A stretch of 64,000 nt of DNA from Clostridiales bacterium. GTDB taxonomy: Bacteria; Bacillota; Clostridia; Saccharofermentanales; Saccharofermentanaceae. The notes under the pieces were generated by a model. The model made no database searches. It saw only the letters and a program-made list of their open reading frames with translations, and was not told the origin of the DNA. Every line of letters begins with the position of its first letter. Position 1 is the first letter of the stretch. The DNA lies in contig JAFVDI010000017.1 of NCBI GenBank assembly GCA_017478485.1, positions 28,127 through 92,126 on the forward strand. Reading direction: 5' to 3'. The position numbers were made by a program, and so were the translations under genes. Positions 35,081-43,029 of the stretch are shown one piece after another.

Positions 35081-36684
35081 CAGTGCTTACCCCCGGACCT
35101 GTATTCCCTTGTGGTCATGCCCTGCGTCTTCTTGAAAAGGAAGCTGAAATAATGAGGATCCTTGTATCCTACTTCGAGAGCGATCTCGCCGGAATGCTTG
35201 TCGGTGGTCCTCAGGAGTTCCTTTGCCAAATTCATTCTCTTCGATGTGACGTACTCGACGAATGTCGATTTCATTTCCTGGCTGAATACCGCGGAAAGGT
35301 AGTTTGCGCTGATGTTGACTTCCTTTGCGACGGTGTTGAGCGAAAGGCTGTCATCGGTAAAGTGCGAATCTATGTAGTCGACCGCGCGCCCCAGGATGTC
35401 CCTGTACTGGTTGGCAGAGTTCTGTATCCTGAGCTTGACCGCCTGCATTATGAACTCGTTCATGTATCTTCGAAGATCCTGAAGTTCAACGTTCTGCTGT
35501 TCGGTCATGTCCTGGCAGGTCACTCCTTCAAGGAGCTTCTCCTGCTTGACGCCCAGAGAAGAGACGAACTGGATCGCGGTAAATCTGGTGGAGAGCATTA
35601 CATAGTGGCAGAAGGCCTGTGAGCCGGCTGCGCTGCTTATGTCCAGAAGGAACTCGCTTACGACGTTGGGGATCTCTTCCGGAGCAGCGCTCTTCATGAT
35701 CTCCAGGAGCATGTCCGGATTAAACTTGCTTACGTCGAAATTACCGAGATCTGCGCTGGTGTCCTTAACGCCGGGTTCCTTGACAGTGTCAGTCGTCAGA
35801 ATGTGCGTGTCCGGCTGGATGTAACGGTATGCCCAAAGGCGCGAAACGTCCTCGTAGCATTCGGGGAGCTGTGAAAGACGTCCGGCGGTCATGCCTACTG
35901 CAACATACCAGGGCTTTTGGCCCTCATATATGCTGTAGCGGTTTGTTATCGCGGCGATACAGCTCTGGATGTAGCTGTCCATCCTGCTCTTTTCGCCCAT
36001 GATGAGGAGCATGTATGTGGAAAGGTTCCAGCGCAGGAGCAGATATTCGGGATGCTTCATGAAATGGCCGAGAAGGTCTTCCCTGACCGTCGCATCGGTA
36101 TCGGAATACGTCTCACCCATCGCCGAGAACAGTGCTATGCAGTAACTCTGCGCGCGCAGCTCAAGGCCGAGCCTGCCGGCATCCTCATAGATCTGCTGCA
36201 CTGAGAGCTTGCCCGCAACGACCTGCTCGATGAAGCTCCTTCTTGCGAATTGCTCGTATTCCTGGGAATCCCTCTGGAACTGTGCCTGATAGTTGCGCTG
36301 TTCCTGTTCCTGCTCGATCTTCTCCTTTACTTCGCGGAGAACGTTCATGAGGTTTGCCTTGGTTATCGGCTTTAAGAGATACTGCTCGACGCCGATCTCG
36401 ATCGCCTGTCTTGCGTATTCGAAATCGTCGTATCCCGAGATTATTATTATCTTCGTATTTGGAAATTCCTTTAAGACGAGCTTTGAAAGTGAAAGTCCGT
36501 CCATGAAGGGCATCTTGATATCAGTGATGAGAACGTCCGGATGTGTCGTGCCGATGAGCGGCAAAGCCATCTCACCGTCGGTAGCCTCGCCTACGAACTC
36601 GTACCCGAGCTGACTCCACGGGACAGTGTCACGCAGGGTGCTCCGTATGGTGCTTTCGTCTTCAACAAGAAATACCCTTGGCAT
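35080..36684 (-). CDS. YesN-type response regulator with AraC DNA-binding domain
   Basis: A 534-residue protein. The receiver domain (1-120) has VEDESTIR, the phospho-Asp in VLITDIKMPFMDG, and a conserved Lys in YLLKPITKANL. A long central helical region (about 130-425) follows. The C-terminal AraC-type double HTH runs from about 430 to the end (NTVAKEVNISANYLSAVFSQEMKSTFVEYV ... EIALEVGYKDPHYFSFLFKKTQG). It is the first gene of the regulator-kinase-binding protein operon and presumably activates a sugar-uptake operon nearby, most likely the divergent importer, though that target is inferred. Confidence 0.92.
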   Translation of the reverse strand: MPRVFLVEDESTIRSTLRDTVPWSQLGYEFVGEATDGEMALPLIGTTHPDVLITDIKMPFMDGLSLSKLVLKEFPNTKIIIISGYDDFEYARQAIEIGVEQYLLKPITKANLMNVLREVKEKIEQEQEQRNYQAQFQRDSQEYEQFARRSFIEQVVAGKLSVQQIYEDAGRLGLELRAQSYCIALFSAMGETYSDTDATVREDLLGHFMKHPEYLLLRWNLSTYMLLIMGEKSRMDSYIQSCIAAITNRYSIYEGQKPWYVAVGMTAGRLSQLPECYEDVSRLWAYRYIQPDTHILTTDTVKEPGVKDTSADLGNFDVSKFNPDMLLEIMKSAAPEEIPNVVSEFLLDISSAAGSQAFCHYVMLSTRFTAIQFVSSLGVKQEKLLEGVTCQDMTEQQNVELQDLRRYMNEFIMQAVKLRIQNSANQYRDILGRAVDYIDSHFTDDSLSLNTVAKEVNISANYLSAVFSQEMKSTFVEYVTSKRMNLAKELLRTTDKHSGEIALEVGYKDPHYFSFLFKKTQGMTTREYRSGGKH

Positions 36685-36800
36685 CTTCCGTCCTCCTCGA
36701 ATCTTATTAAATCATAAAATCCGCTTTCGATATTGTCAAAAGATAATCTTTCTTTATCATGGTACAATCATGGGTAATTGCTTTCAGGGAGGCATAGATA

Positions 36801-38165
36801 ATGAGAAAAAAGACTAACAGGATCATTGCGGTCCTCATGGCCATGATACTGTCATTAAATCTGGCTGCATGCTACGGCGCGAAAAAGCTTTCCGAAGATC
36901 CTTCGGATGTTATTTCAAAGCTTGAGAAAGCCATTCAGACTTCCAAAGAAGAAGATGTCCTCGGGCTCACCATGGTCGAAAAGGGTTCTTCTCTTTATAA
37001 GGAATACAAGGAATCCATGGACATCGATCTTTACGACGATGAAATGGCCGGCTGCTACAAGTCCGTAGCAAAGAATACCAAGATCATATTCAGCGGAGAA
37101 GATGTCGAGACCGGCAGCGGAATGGCGAAGGTCAAGGTAACTTTCAACATGCCTGACTGGAAAAAGGTTTTCGCCGATAAGTCCATAACAAGCGCGGAAG
37201 ACCTCATTGCAGCGGTCGAAAAAGCCGAGCCTGCCGGCATCAGCCTTACGCTCAGGCTCATAGATACAAAGGACGGACTTAAGATCAAGAATGTGGAAGA
37301 TCTTATGGATGTCTTCGAATTCGTCGGCAGTGACATCGCTTCTGCCACCACATGGGGAGAACCTGACGAGACAATTCCGGAGACAAAGCCTTCAGAGACG
37401 GCTCCCAGGGAAACAGAACCTGATGAGACTGCGCCTGATGAAACTGATCCTACTGAACCGGAACCTTCAGAATCAAAGCAGCCCACAAAGGCTCCCGTGT
37501 CCAGTTCCAAAGACAGTCTTGCTGCCGCTTACGCTTCATATAAGAAGATCCTTCAGAAAAAAGCCGATGACATTGCCTGGTTCGAAAAGAATGTCAGCAA
37601 GAATTCCTGCGGCCTTAACGACGTTAACGGAGACGGCATCCCCGACCTCTTCGTATTCTCCAGGAATGATACAAAAGATAATTTCATCTGCTTCGACGTA
37701 TATTCATACATGCCTGACAAAAAGGGCACTGTCAATTACCTGTCCACTGCTTTAACCGATGCGGCAAGCGATATTTCGGAGTTTGCCGTCGTCAAATCCC
37801 CCGACGGTGACATTGTCACCTATAAGGGCTTCATAGACGATAAGAACGTCATAAGCTACTACAACACATATGAATACATGGCATCCTTATCGGCCCTGAC
37901 ATATTCCGGCTATCTGATCTGCGGAGTCACCAACGGCGATACCTCCAAGGTTGTCTGCTCGATCAGGGGCTTTGACAAGTACACCACCAATTCCTCGGTC
38001 GATTACAATGAGTTCCTGAGGATCGAAAAAGATATCCTCACAAAAGCCGAGATAGTCTTCTGCTACAAGCTTCTTCCCGAAAGCAGATCCACTGCTTCAG
38101 GTCACTTGAAAAACAGCAAGAACGCCGGAATATCCTATGCGGAGATATTAAAGAAACTCGGATAG
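36801..38165 (+). CDS. lipoprotein with Pro/Glu/Thr linker and EF-hand-like calcium motif
   Basis: A 454-residue lipoprotein (signal peptide, LNLAAC with Cys 24). An N-terminal alpha/beta domain of ~170 residues (DPSDVISKLEKAIQTSKEEDVLG...) is followed by a tether rich in P, E, T and S (about 190-235), then a C-terminal domain with DVNGDGIPDL, a D-x-N-x-D-G-x-x-D calcium loop as in FG-GAP/dockerin-like segments. The function is not recognised. A GGGAGGCATAGATA site precedes the ATG, and an extended -10 (TGGTACAAT, about 36760-36768) lies upstream. It is monocistronic, ending at a strong terminator. Confidence 0.75.
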   Translation: MRKKTNRIIAVLMAMILSLNLAACYGAKKLSEDPSDVISKLEKAIQTSKEEDVLGLTMVEKGSSLYKEYKESMDIDLYDDEMAGCYKSVAKNTKIIFSGEDVETGSGMAKVKVTFNMPDWKKVFADKSITSAEDLIAAVEKAEPAGISLTLRLIDTKDGLKIKNVEDLMDVFEFVGSDIASATTWGEPDETIPETKPSETAPRETEPDETAPDETDPTEPEPSESKQPTKAPVSSSKDSLAAAYASYKKILQKKADDIAWFEKNVSKNSCGLNDVNGDGIPDLFVFSRNDTKDNFICFDVYSYMPDKKGTVNYLSTALTDAASDISEFAVVKSPDGDIVTYKGFIDDKNVISYYNTYEYMASLSALTYSGYLICGVTNGDTSKVVCSIRGFDKYTTNSSVDYNEFLRIEKDILTKAEIVFCYKLLPESRSTASGHLKNSKNAGISYAEILKKLG

Positions 38166-38189
38166 AACCAAAGACGAAAACCCAAACAG

Positions 38190-38226
38190 AAACGGCTGCC
38201 TCAAACTGATCGGGGCAGCCGTTTTT
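38190..38226. terminator. bidirectional terminator
   Basis: A perfect 11-bp stem AAACGGCTGCC / GGCAGCCGTTT with a 13-nt loop lies between two convergent genes. The plus strand continues TTG; the minus strand reads GTTTCTGTTT. It mainly ends the lipoprotein transcript and probably also the ABC exporter's. Confidence 0.82.
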
Positions 38227-38244
38227 TGTGGCAACAAATACAGA

Positions 38245-40230
38245 TCACTCGAGTTCGAACGCGCCTGTATAGAGTTGATAGTAAACTCCCTTGTCGGAAA
38301 TGAGCTGATCGTGGCTTCCGCGTTCGATGATCTTTCCGTGATCGAGTACCATGATGACATCCGAGTTCTGGACAGTGGAAAGACGGTGCGCGATAACGAA
38401 TACCGTTCTGCCTTCCATGAGCTTGTCCATGCCGCGCTGAACGATCGCTTCGGTACGCGTGTCAATAGAAGACGTAGCCTCATCGAGGATTAGGCAGGGC
38501 GGATTTGCAACGGCGGCACGCGCGATTGCGATCAGCTGGCGCTGGCCCTGCGAGAGATTGGATCCGTTGTTGGTAAGCATTGTGCCGTAGCCGTCAGGCA
38601 GACGCTCGATGAAATCGGCTGCGCCCGCGAGCTTTGCAGCCTCCTTGCACTCCTCGTCTGTAGCCTCGAGCTTTCCGTATCTGATGTTATCCATAACGGT
38701 TCCGGAGAAAAGGTTTGTCTCCTGGAGAACGAGTCCCAGCGATCTTCTGAGGTCCTTCTTCTTGATCTTGTTAACGTTGATGCCGTCGTATCTGATCTTA
38801 CCGTCAGCAATGTCGTAGAAACGGTTGATGAGATTCGTAATGGTCGTCTTTCCCGCACCGGTTGCGCCAACGAAAGCGACTTTCTGGCCGGGTTCTGCGA
38901 AGACCGTAACATCGTAGAGGACCTGCTTTTCGGGCACATACGCGAAATCGACATCAGTAAGTCTTACGTCACCCTTAAGTTCTGTGTAAGTGATGGTTCC
39001 GTCAGCCTGATGGGGATGCTTCCATGCCCAGTGTCCCGTAACGTGGTCAGCTTCAGTGATCTCGCCGTCTCCTGAAACATTGGCATTTACAAGCGTTACA
39101 TAACCTTCGTCAGTCTCAGGCTCCTGATCGATAAGGGCGAAGATCCTCTCCGCGCCTGCGCCTGCCATTACGATGGCGTTCATCTGCATCGTAAGCTGGT
39201 TGAGGTTTCCCATGAACTGCTTGCACATGTTGAGGAACGGGATCATGATCGCGATCCCGAACGGAAGTCCCGAGATCGAGAAGTTCGGTGTGTGGAAGTA
39301 GATCATGATGCCGCCTGCGGCAGCGAGCAGAACATAGACGATATTACCGATGTTGTTGATGATAGGCGCAAGGATGTTTGCATAAGCATTTGCCTTGCCG
39401 CTGTCTGACATAAGCGTGTTGTTAAGTTCCTCGAATGCATCGATGGCCTGCTTTTCGTGGTTGAAGACCTTGACGACCTTCTGGCCGTTCATCGTTTCCT
39501 GGATGAATCCCTCAGCGGAAGCAACAGCCCTCTGCTGCCTGATGAAGTACTTTGCGGAGCCTGCGCCGACCTTGCCCGTGACAATGATCATGAGGAAGAT
39601 GCCGATGCAGAGAACGAGTGTCATCCAGACGCTGTAGTAGAGCATTATTCCGAATACGGTCAAAAGAAGGATGGTCGCTCTTATGATCGTAGGAAACGCC
39701 ATCGAGACGAACTGTCTCAGTGTATCGATGTCGTTTGTATAGTGGCTCATGATCTCGCCGTGCTTGTGGGTATCGAAATACTTGAGCGGCAGGCGCTGCA
39801 TCTTATCGAAAAGATTCTCTCTGAGCTTTGAAAGGAATGTCTGGGTCATGAATGCGCCCAACTGTGACTGAAGAACGGACAGTCCCAAAGCCACAACATA
39901 GAGGCAGACCAGCGGGATAATGTATGAAAGTACCTGTGGCCTTGCCGCTGCCCAGTCACCTGACTTCCATGAATTCTCTATGATCGTGATTATCTTCTGC
40001 TGGAAGATCGAAGGAACCGCTGCGGTGACAGCTCCTACCACAATGCATAAGAGGAGGAGCCAAACGAGTCCGGGGAAATAACCGATGTAGATCTTCAGGA
40101 CACGCTTGATACTGCCGAGCGAGCCTTTGATCTGGGACATCGAAGCAGGTCCCCTGTTTCTTCCGGAACCTCTTGCGGGAGCAGCTGCGGGAGCTTTATT
40201 CTGACCGGCTTTAGCCTTGTTCTCAGACAT
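38245..40230 (-). CDS. ABC exporter half-transporter B (permease-ATPase fusion)
   Basis: 661 residues from ATG 40230 (MSENKAKAGQ), which has GGGAGGTAAGCATC before it; a longer frame to 40317 lacks a ribosome site and overlaps the neighbour. After an Ala/Gly/Arg-rich N-terminus come six membrane segments (ABC_membrane) and an ATPase with Walker A GATGAGKTT, Q-loop LQETNLFSG, signature LSQGQRQL, Walker B CLILDEATSSID (catalytic Glu present) and IAHRLSTV. A ~60-residue insert (VSGDGEITEADHVTGHWAWKHPH) separates the two halves. It overlaps its partner gene by 8 nt and forms a heterodimer with it. The substrate is unknown, likely drug, lipid or peptide. Confidence 0.92.
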   Translation of the reverse strand: MSENKAKAGQNKAPAAAPARGSGRNRGPASMSQIKGSLGSIKRVLKIYIGYFPGLVWLLLLCIVVGAVTAAVPSIFQQKIITIIENSWKSGDWAAARPQVLSYIIPLVCLYVVALGLSVLQSQLGAFMTQTFLSKLRENLFDKMQRLPLKYFDTHKHGEIMSHYTNDIDTLRQFVSMAFPTIIRATILLLTVFGIMLYYSVWMTLVLCIGIFLMIIVTGKVGAGSAKYFIRQQRAVASAEGFIQETMNGQKVVKVFNHEKQAIDAFEELNNTLMSDSGKANAYANILAPIINNIGNIVYVLLAAAGGIMIYFHTPNFSISGLPFGIAIMIPFLNMCKQFMGNLNQLTMQMNAIVMAGAGAERIFALIDQEPETDEGYVTLVNANVSGDGEITEADHVTGHWAWKHPHQADGTITYTELKGDVRLTDVDFAYVPEKQVLYDVTVFAEPGQKVAFVGATGAGKTTITNLINRFYDIADGKIRYDGINVNKIKKKDLRRSLGLVLQETNLFSGTVMDNIRYGKLEATDEECKEAAKLAGAADFIERLPDGYGTMLTNNGSNLSQGQRQLIAIARAAVANPPCLILDEATSSIDTRTEAIVQRGMDKLMEGRTVFVIAHRLSTVQNSDVIMVLDHGKIIERGSHDQLISDKGVYYQLYTGAFELE

Positions 40231-41965
40231 GATGCTTACCTCCCTTCGTCTGTTCCTCATAGATCTCACGGTAGATGTCGCACCTTTCGAGGAGCTCATC
40301 GTGAGAGCCCTTGTCAACGATGCGGCCGCCGTCCATGATCACGATCATGTCGCACTCCATGACGGATGCGACTCTCTGAGCGATTATGATCTTCGTGGTA
40401 TCCGGAATGTAATCGTAGAAACCGCGCCTGATGTAAGCGTCGGTCTTCATGTCGACAGCTGAAGTCGAGTCATCCAGGATAAGGATCTTCGGCTTCTTGA
40501 GGAGTGCCCTCGCGATGCAAAGACGCTGCTTCTGTCCGCCGGAGACGTTTGTTCCGCCCTGCTCGATATAGGTATCGTAGCCGTCGGGCATCTGTGAAAC
40601 GAACTCGTCAGCCTGTGCAATGACGCATGCCTGCTTAATTTCCTCATCTGTGGCGTTCTCATTGCCCCATTTGAGGTTTTCCCTGATGGTGCCGGAGAAC
40701 AGCTCGTTCTTCTGGAGAACGACGGATACCGCGTCTCTCAGCGTCTTAACGTCATAATCCTTAACAGGTACGCCTCCGACCTTTACCACGCCGTCAGTGA
40801 CGTCATAAAGTCTCGGGATGAGCTGGATCAGTGTGGTCTTGGATGAGCCCGTGCCTCCGAGGATGCCTACGGTCATGCCGCTGTCGATGTGCAGATCGAT
40901 ATCGAAAAGCGCATCCCTTGCAGCTTTAGCGGAATATCTGAAAGCAACGTCCTGGAAATCGATGGACCCGTCCCTGACTTCCATGACCGGATTCTCGGGA
41001 TTGTGGATGGAAGGCTGTTCATCAAGGACCTCAACGATCCTCTTTACGGATTCGATAGACATCGTGAGCATTACGTAGATCATCGAGATCATCATGAGAG
41101 ACATCAGGACCTGCGCGCCGTATGTGAGCATCGCGGAGATCTGTCCGACATCGATCGTCTGTCCCTGGTTCGTGATAACGAGCTTTGAACCGACATAAAG
41201 GATGAACACCGTGTTAAAGAAGAAGCAAAGCTCCATGAGCGGGCCGTTAAGTCCGACTATACGCTCAGCCTTGGTGAAGTCCTTCTTTATGTCCTCTGAT
41301 GCATTGAAGAACTTTTTGCTCTCGTAGTCCTCACGCGCAAAGCCCTTAACTACGCGCATTCCGCGGACGTTCTCCTCAACGGATTCGTTCATCTTATCGT
41401 ACTTCTTGAATACCGCGCGGAACGCAGGCATCGCAAAATGGCCGATGAGATAAAGACCCACGCCCAGGAGCGGAACGACAACTACGAATGTGAGAGCTAG
41501 CCTTCCGCCCATGACAAATGCCATGACGATCGCGAAAACGAGCATAAACGGCGATCTTACAGCCGTTCTAATGACCATCATGAACGAGTTCTGGACGTTT
41601 GTAATATCTGTCGTCATTCTCGTAACGAGCGAAGATGTGGAGAACTTATCGATGTTTCCGAAAGAAAACTTCTGAACCTTCTTGAACATGTCGGATCTTA
41701 AATTTCCTGCAAATCCTGCAGAAGCCTTGGCGGCAAAATTGCCGGCCAGTGCGCCGCACGCAAGCGAAAGGAGCGCGGCAGCGACCATGGCTCCGCCTGT
41801 CTTTGCTATGTTGGAAAGATCCGCCCCGTTCTTTATGTTGTTTACCATATCGGCGGTAATATACGGGATCAGTACTTCAAGAATGACCTCGCCGATTATG
41901 CAGAGCAGCGTGAGGAAAGTCTCCTTCTTATACTGCCTCAGAGATTTCAATACCTTAAAAATCAT
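40223..41965 (-). CDS. ABC exporter half-transporter A (permease-ATPase fusion)
   Basis: 580 residues: six membrane segments in the first ~310, then an ATPase with Walker A GGTGSSKTTL, signature NVSGGQKQR and Walker B ILILDDSTSAVD. The residue after the Walker B Asp is Asp instead of the catalytic Glu, the typical degenerate site in heterodimeric exporters (e.g. TM287/288, BmrCD). The partner gene starts inside its last codons. The closest type is a multidrug/lipid MdlAB-like pair. Confidence 0.92.
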   Translation of the reverse strand: MIFKVLKSLRQYKKETFLTLLCIIGEVILEVLIPYITADMVNNIKNGADLSNIAKTGGAMVAAALLSLACGALAGNFAAKASAGFAGNLRSDMFKKVQKFSFGNIDKFSTSSLVTRMTTDITNVQNSFMMVIRTAVRSPFMLVFAIVMAFVMGGRLALTFVVVVPLLGVGLYLIGHFAMPAFRAVFKKYDKMNESVEENVRGMRVVKGFAREDYESKKFFNASEDIKKDFTKAERIVGLNGPLMELCFFFNTVFILYVGSKLVITNQGQTIDVGQISAMLTYGAQVLMSLMMISMIYVMLTMSIESVKRIVEVLDEQPSIHNPENPVMEVRDGSIDFQDVAFRYSAKAARDALFDIDLHIDSGMTVGILGGTGSSKTTLIQLIPRLYDVTDGVVKVGGVPVKDYDVKTLRDAVSVVLQKNELFSGTIRENLKWGNENATDEEIKQACVIAQADEFVSQMPDGYDTYIEQGGTNVSGGQKQRLCIARALLKKPKILILDDSTSAVDMKTDAYIRRGFYDYIPDTTKIIIAQRVASVMECDMIVIMDGGRIVDKGSHDELLERCDIYREIYEEQTKGGKHHV

Positions 41966-42048
41966 GCGGTTCTACCTGTCTGTCTAATAAGAAAATTTAA
42001 CAAGTAATTATAGCATCTTTTGTATAGTCTCTGTTGACATATTCTTTG

Positions 42049-43029
42049 CTATTTTTTGAATATCAGGTCTTTCGCCTCGACCGTATCGCCGAATTTTGCT
42101 TTGTAGCTCTGGGTATCGTCATTGCAGGCCGGAAGCCTTACGGACATGCCGGTCCTCGTGTGGTATTTGAATGCCTTGTCTGAAAGATTGAAGAACGGAT
42201 ACTGCTTCTTCCCGTATGCGCCGCTTACCGAGTCATCCCACATGCAGTCGACGTTGCAGTAGGAAACACCCGTTCTCACGATGTTCCATGAATGGCTCGA
42301 CTCCGTGCCGCCCGTAGCTGCAACTGCATCGCCGTCTGCCGTTCCGGCACAGTAAAAGCAGGGTATCCCGCTCTTCTGCATCAGATACTGGAATGCTCTG
42401 GCATATCCCGCGCAGACGGAACTGTGCGTGACAAAGACGGAATAAGCGCTCTGGCTGTATTTAGCATTTGAATTGAAATCGGCGAGCCTGTTGATCTCGT
42501 CATGGATGAAGAGTTCCTTTTCGGCGGCGGTCCGGTAGCCCTTTGCGGCCGCTATTATCGCATCTGCCACCTTGTCAAAATCCTGCTTTGCCTTGGCAAG
42601 GAGCTCCGGCGTCGAAGCAAAATCGTAGAAATTAAACGAAGCTGACGTAACGGCACCCGTGATCTCCAGATACGAATAGTTAAAATCCGTCCTTACCCAG
42701 AAGAGTTCGGGGTGATCCAGGAGCACCATGTTGAATGCATCGGTAACGTCCTTTGCGCTCAATCCTCCGCTGAGCTTTATGTTGGTCTGCCCGTCCGAAA
42801 GGCCGTCATAGATCATGGCATAGGCATCCTTGCCGCTCTGGCTGAGCATCGAGTAGTACGGATAGTAAACGGGATCGAAAACGGAAGTCCCCGTGTATGC
42901 CGATTTCCCCTCATAGCCTTCGCCGGTCTGACGGAGAGTAGCCTTAGGGACGAGATTGAAAAGGCATCCCGACATTGAAAACGCCAGGACAGCTGAAAGA
43001 AGGATTGCCGCAAACCGTCTTATCATCAA
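42049..43029 (-). CDS. transglutaminase-like domain lipoprotein
   Basis: A 326-residue lipoprotein (lipobox SMSGC, Cys about 22). The C-terminal half carries a transglutaminase-core triad in order: Cys in HSSVCAGYARAFQYLM, His in ESSHSWNIV and Asp in YCNVDCMWDDS. Family members of this type are mostly cysteine proteases or cross-linkers acting outside bacterial cells; the activity cannot be chosen from sequence. The N-terminal 120 residues are of unknown fold. It overlaps the end of the GH9 gene by 4 nt (ATGA), so translation is coupled to that of the cellulase. Confidence 0.85.
   Translation of the reverse strand: MMIRRFAAILLSAVLAFSMSGCLFNLVPKATLRQTGEGYEGKSAYTGTSVFDPVYYPYYSMLSQSGKDAYAMIYDGLSDGQTNIKLSGGLSAKDVTDAFNMVLLDHPELFWVRTDFNYSYLEITGAVTSASFNFYDFASTPELLAKAKQDFDKVADAIIAAAKGYRTAAEKELFIHDEINRLADFNSNAKYSQSAYSVFVTHSSVCAGYARAFQYLMQKSGIPCFYCAGTADGDAVAATGGTESSHSWNIVRTGVSYCNVDCMWDDSVSGAYGKKQYPFFNLSDKAFKYHTRTGMSVRLPACNDDTQSYKAKFGDTVEAKDLIFKK

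Noticed and set aside
40231..40317. 29-residue N-terminal extension of the second ABC half-transporter
   Set aside because: It lies within the partner gene, is Arg/Ser-rich nonsense and has no ribosome site, whereas ATG 40230 has GGGAGG.
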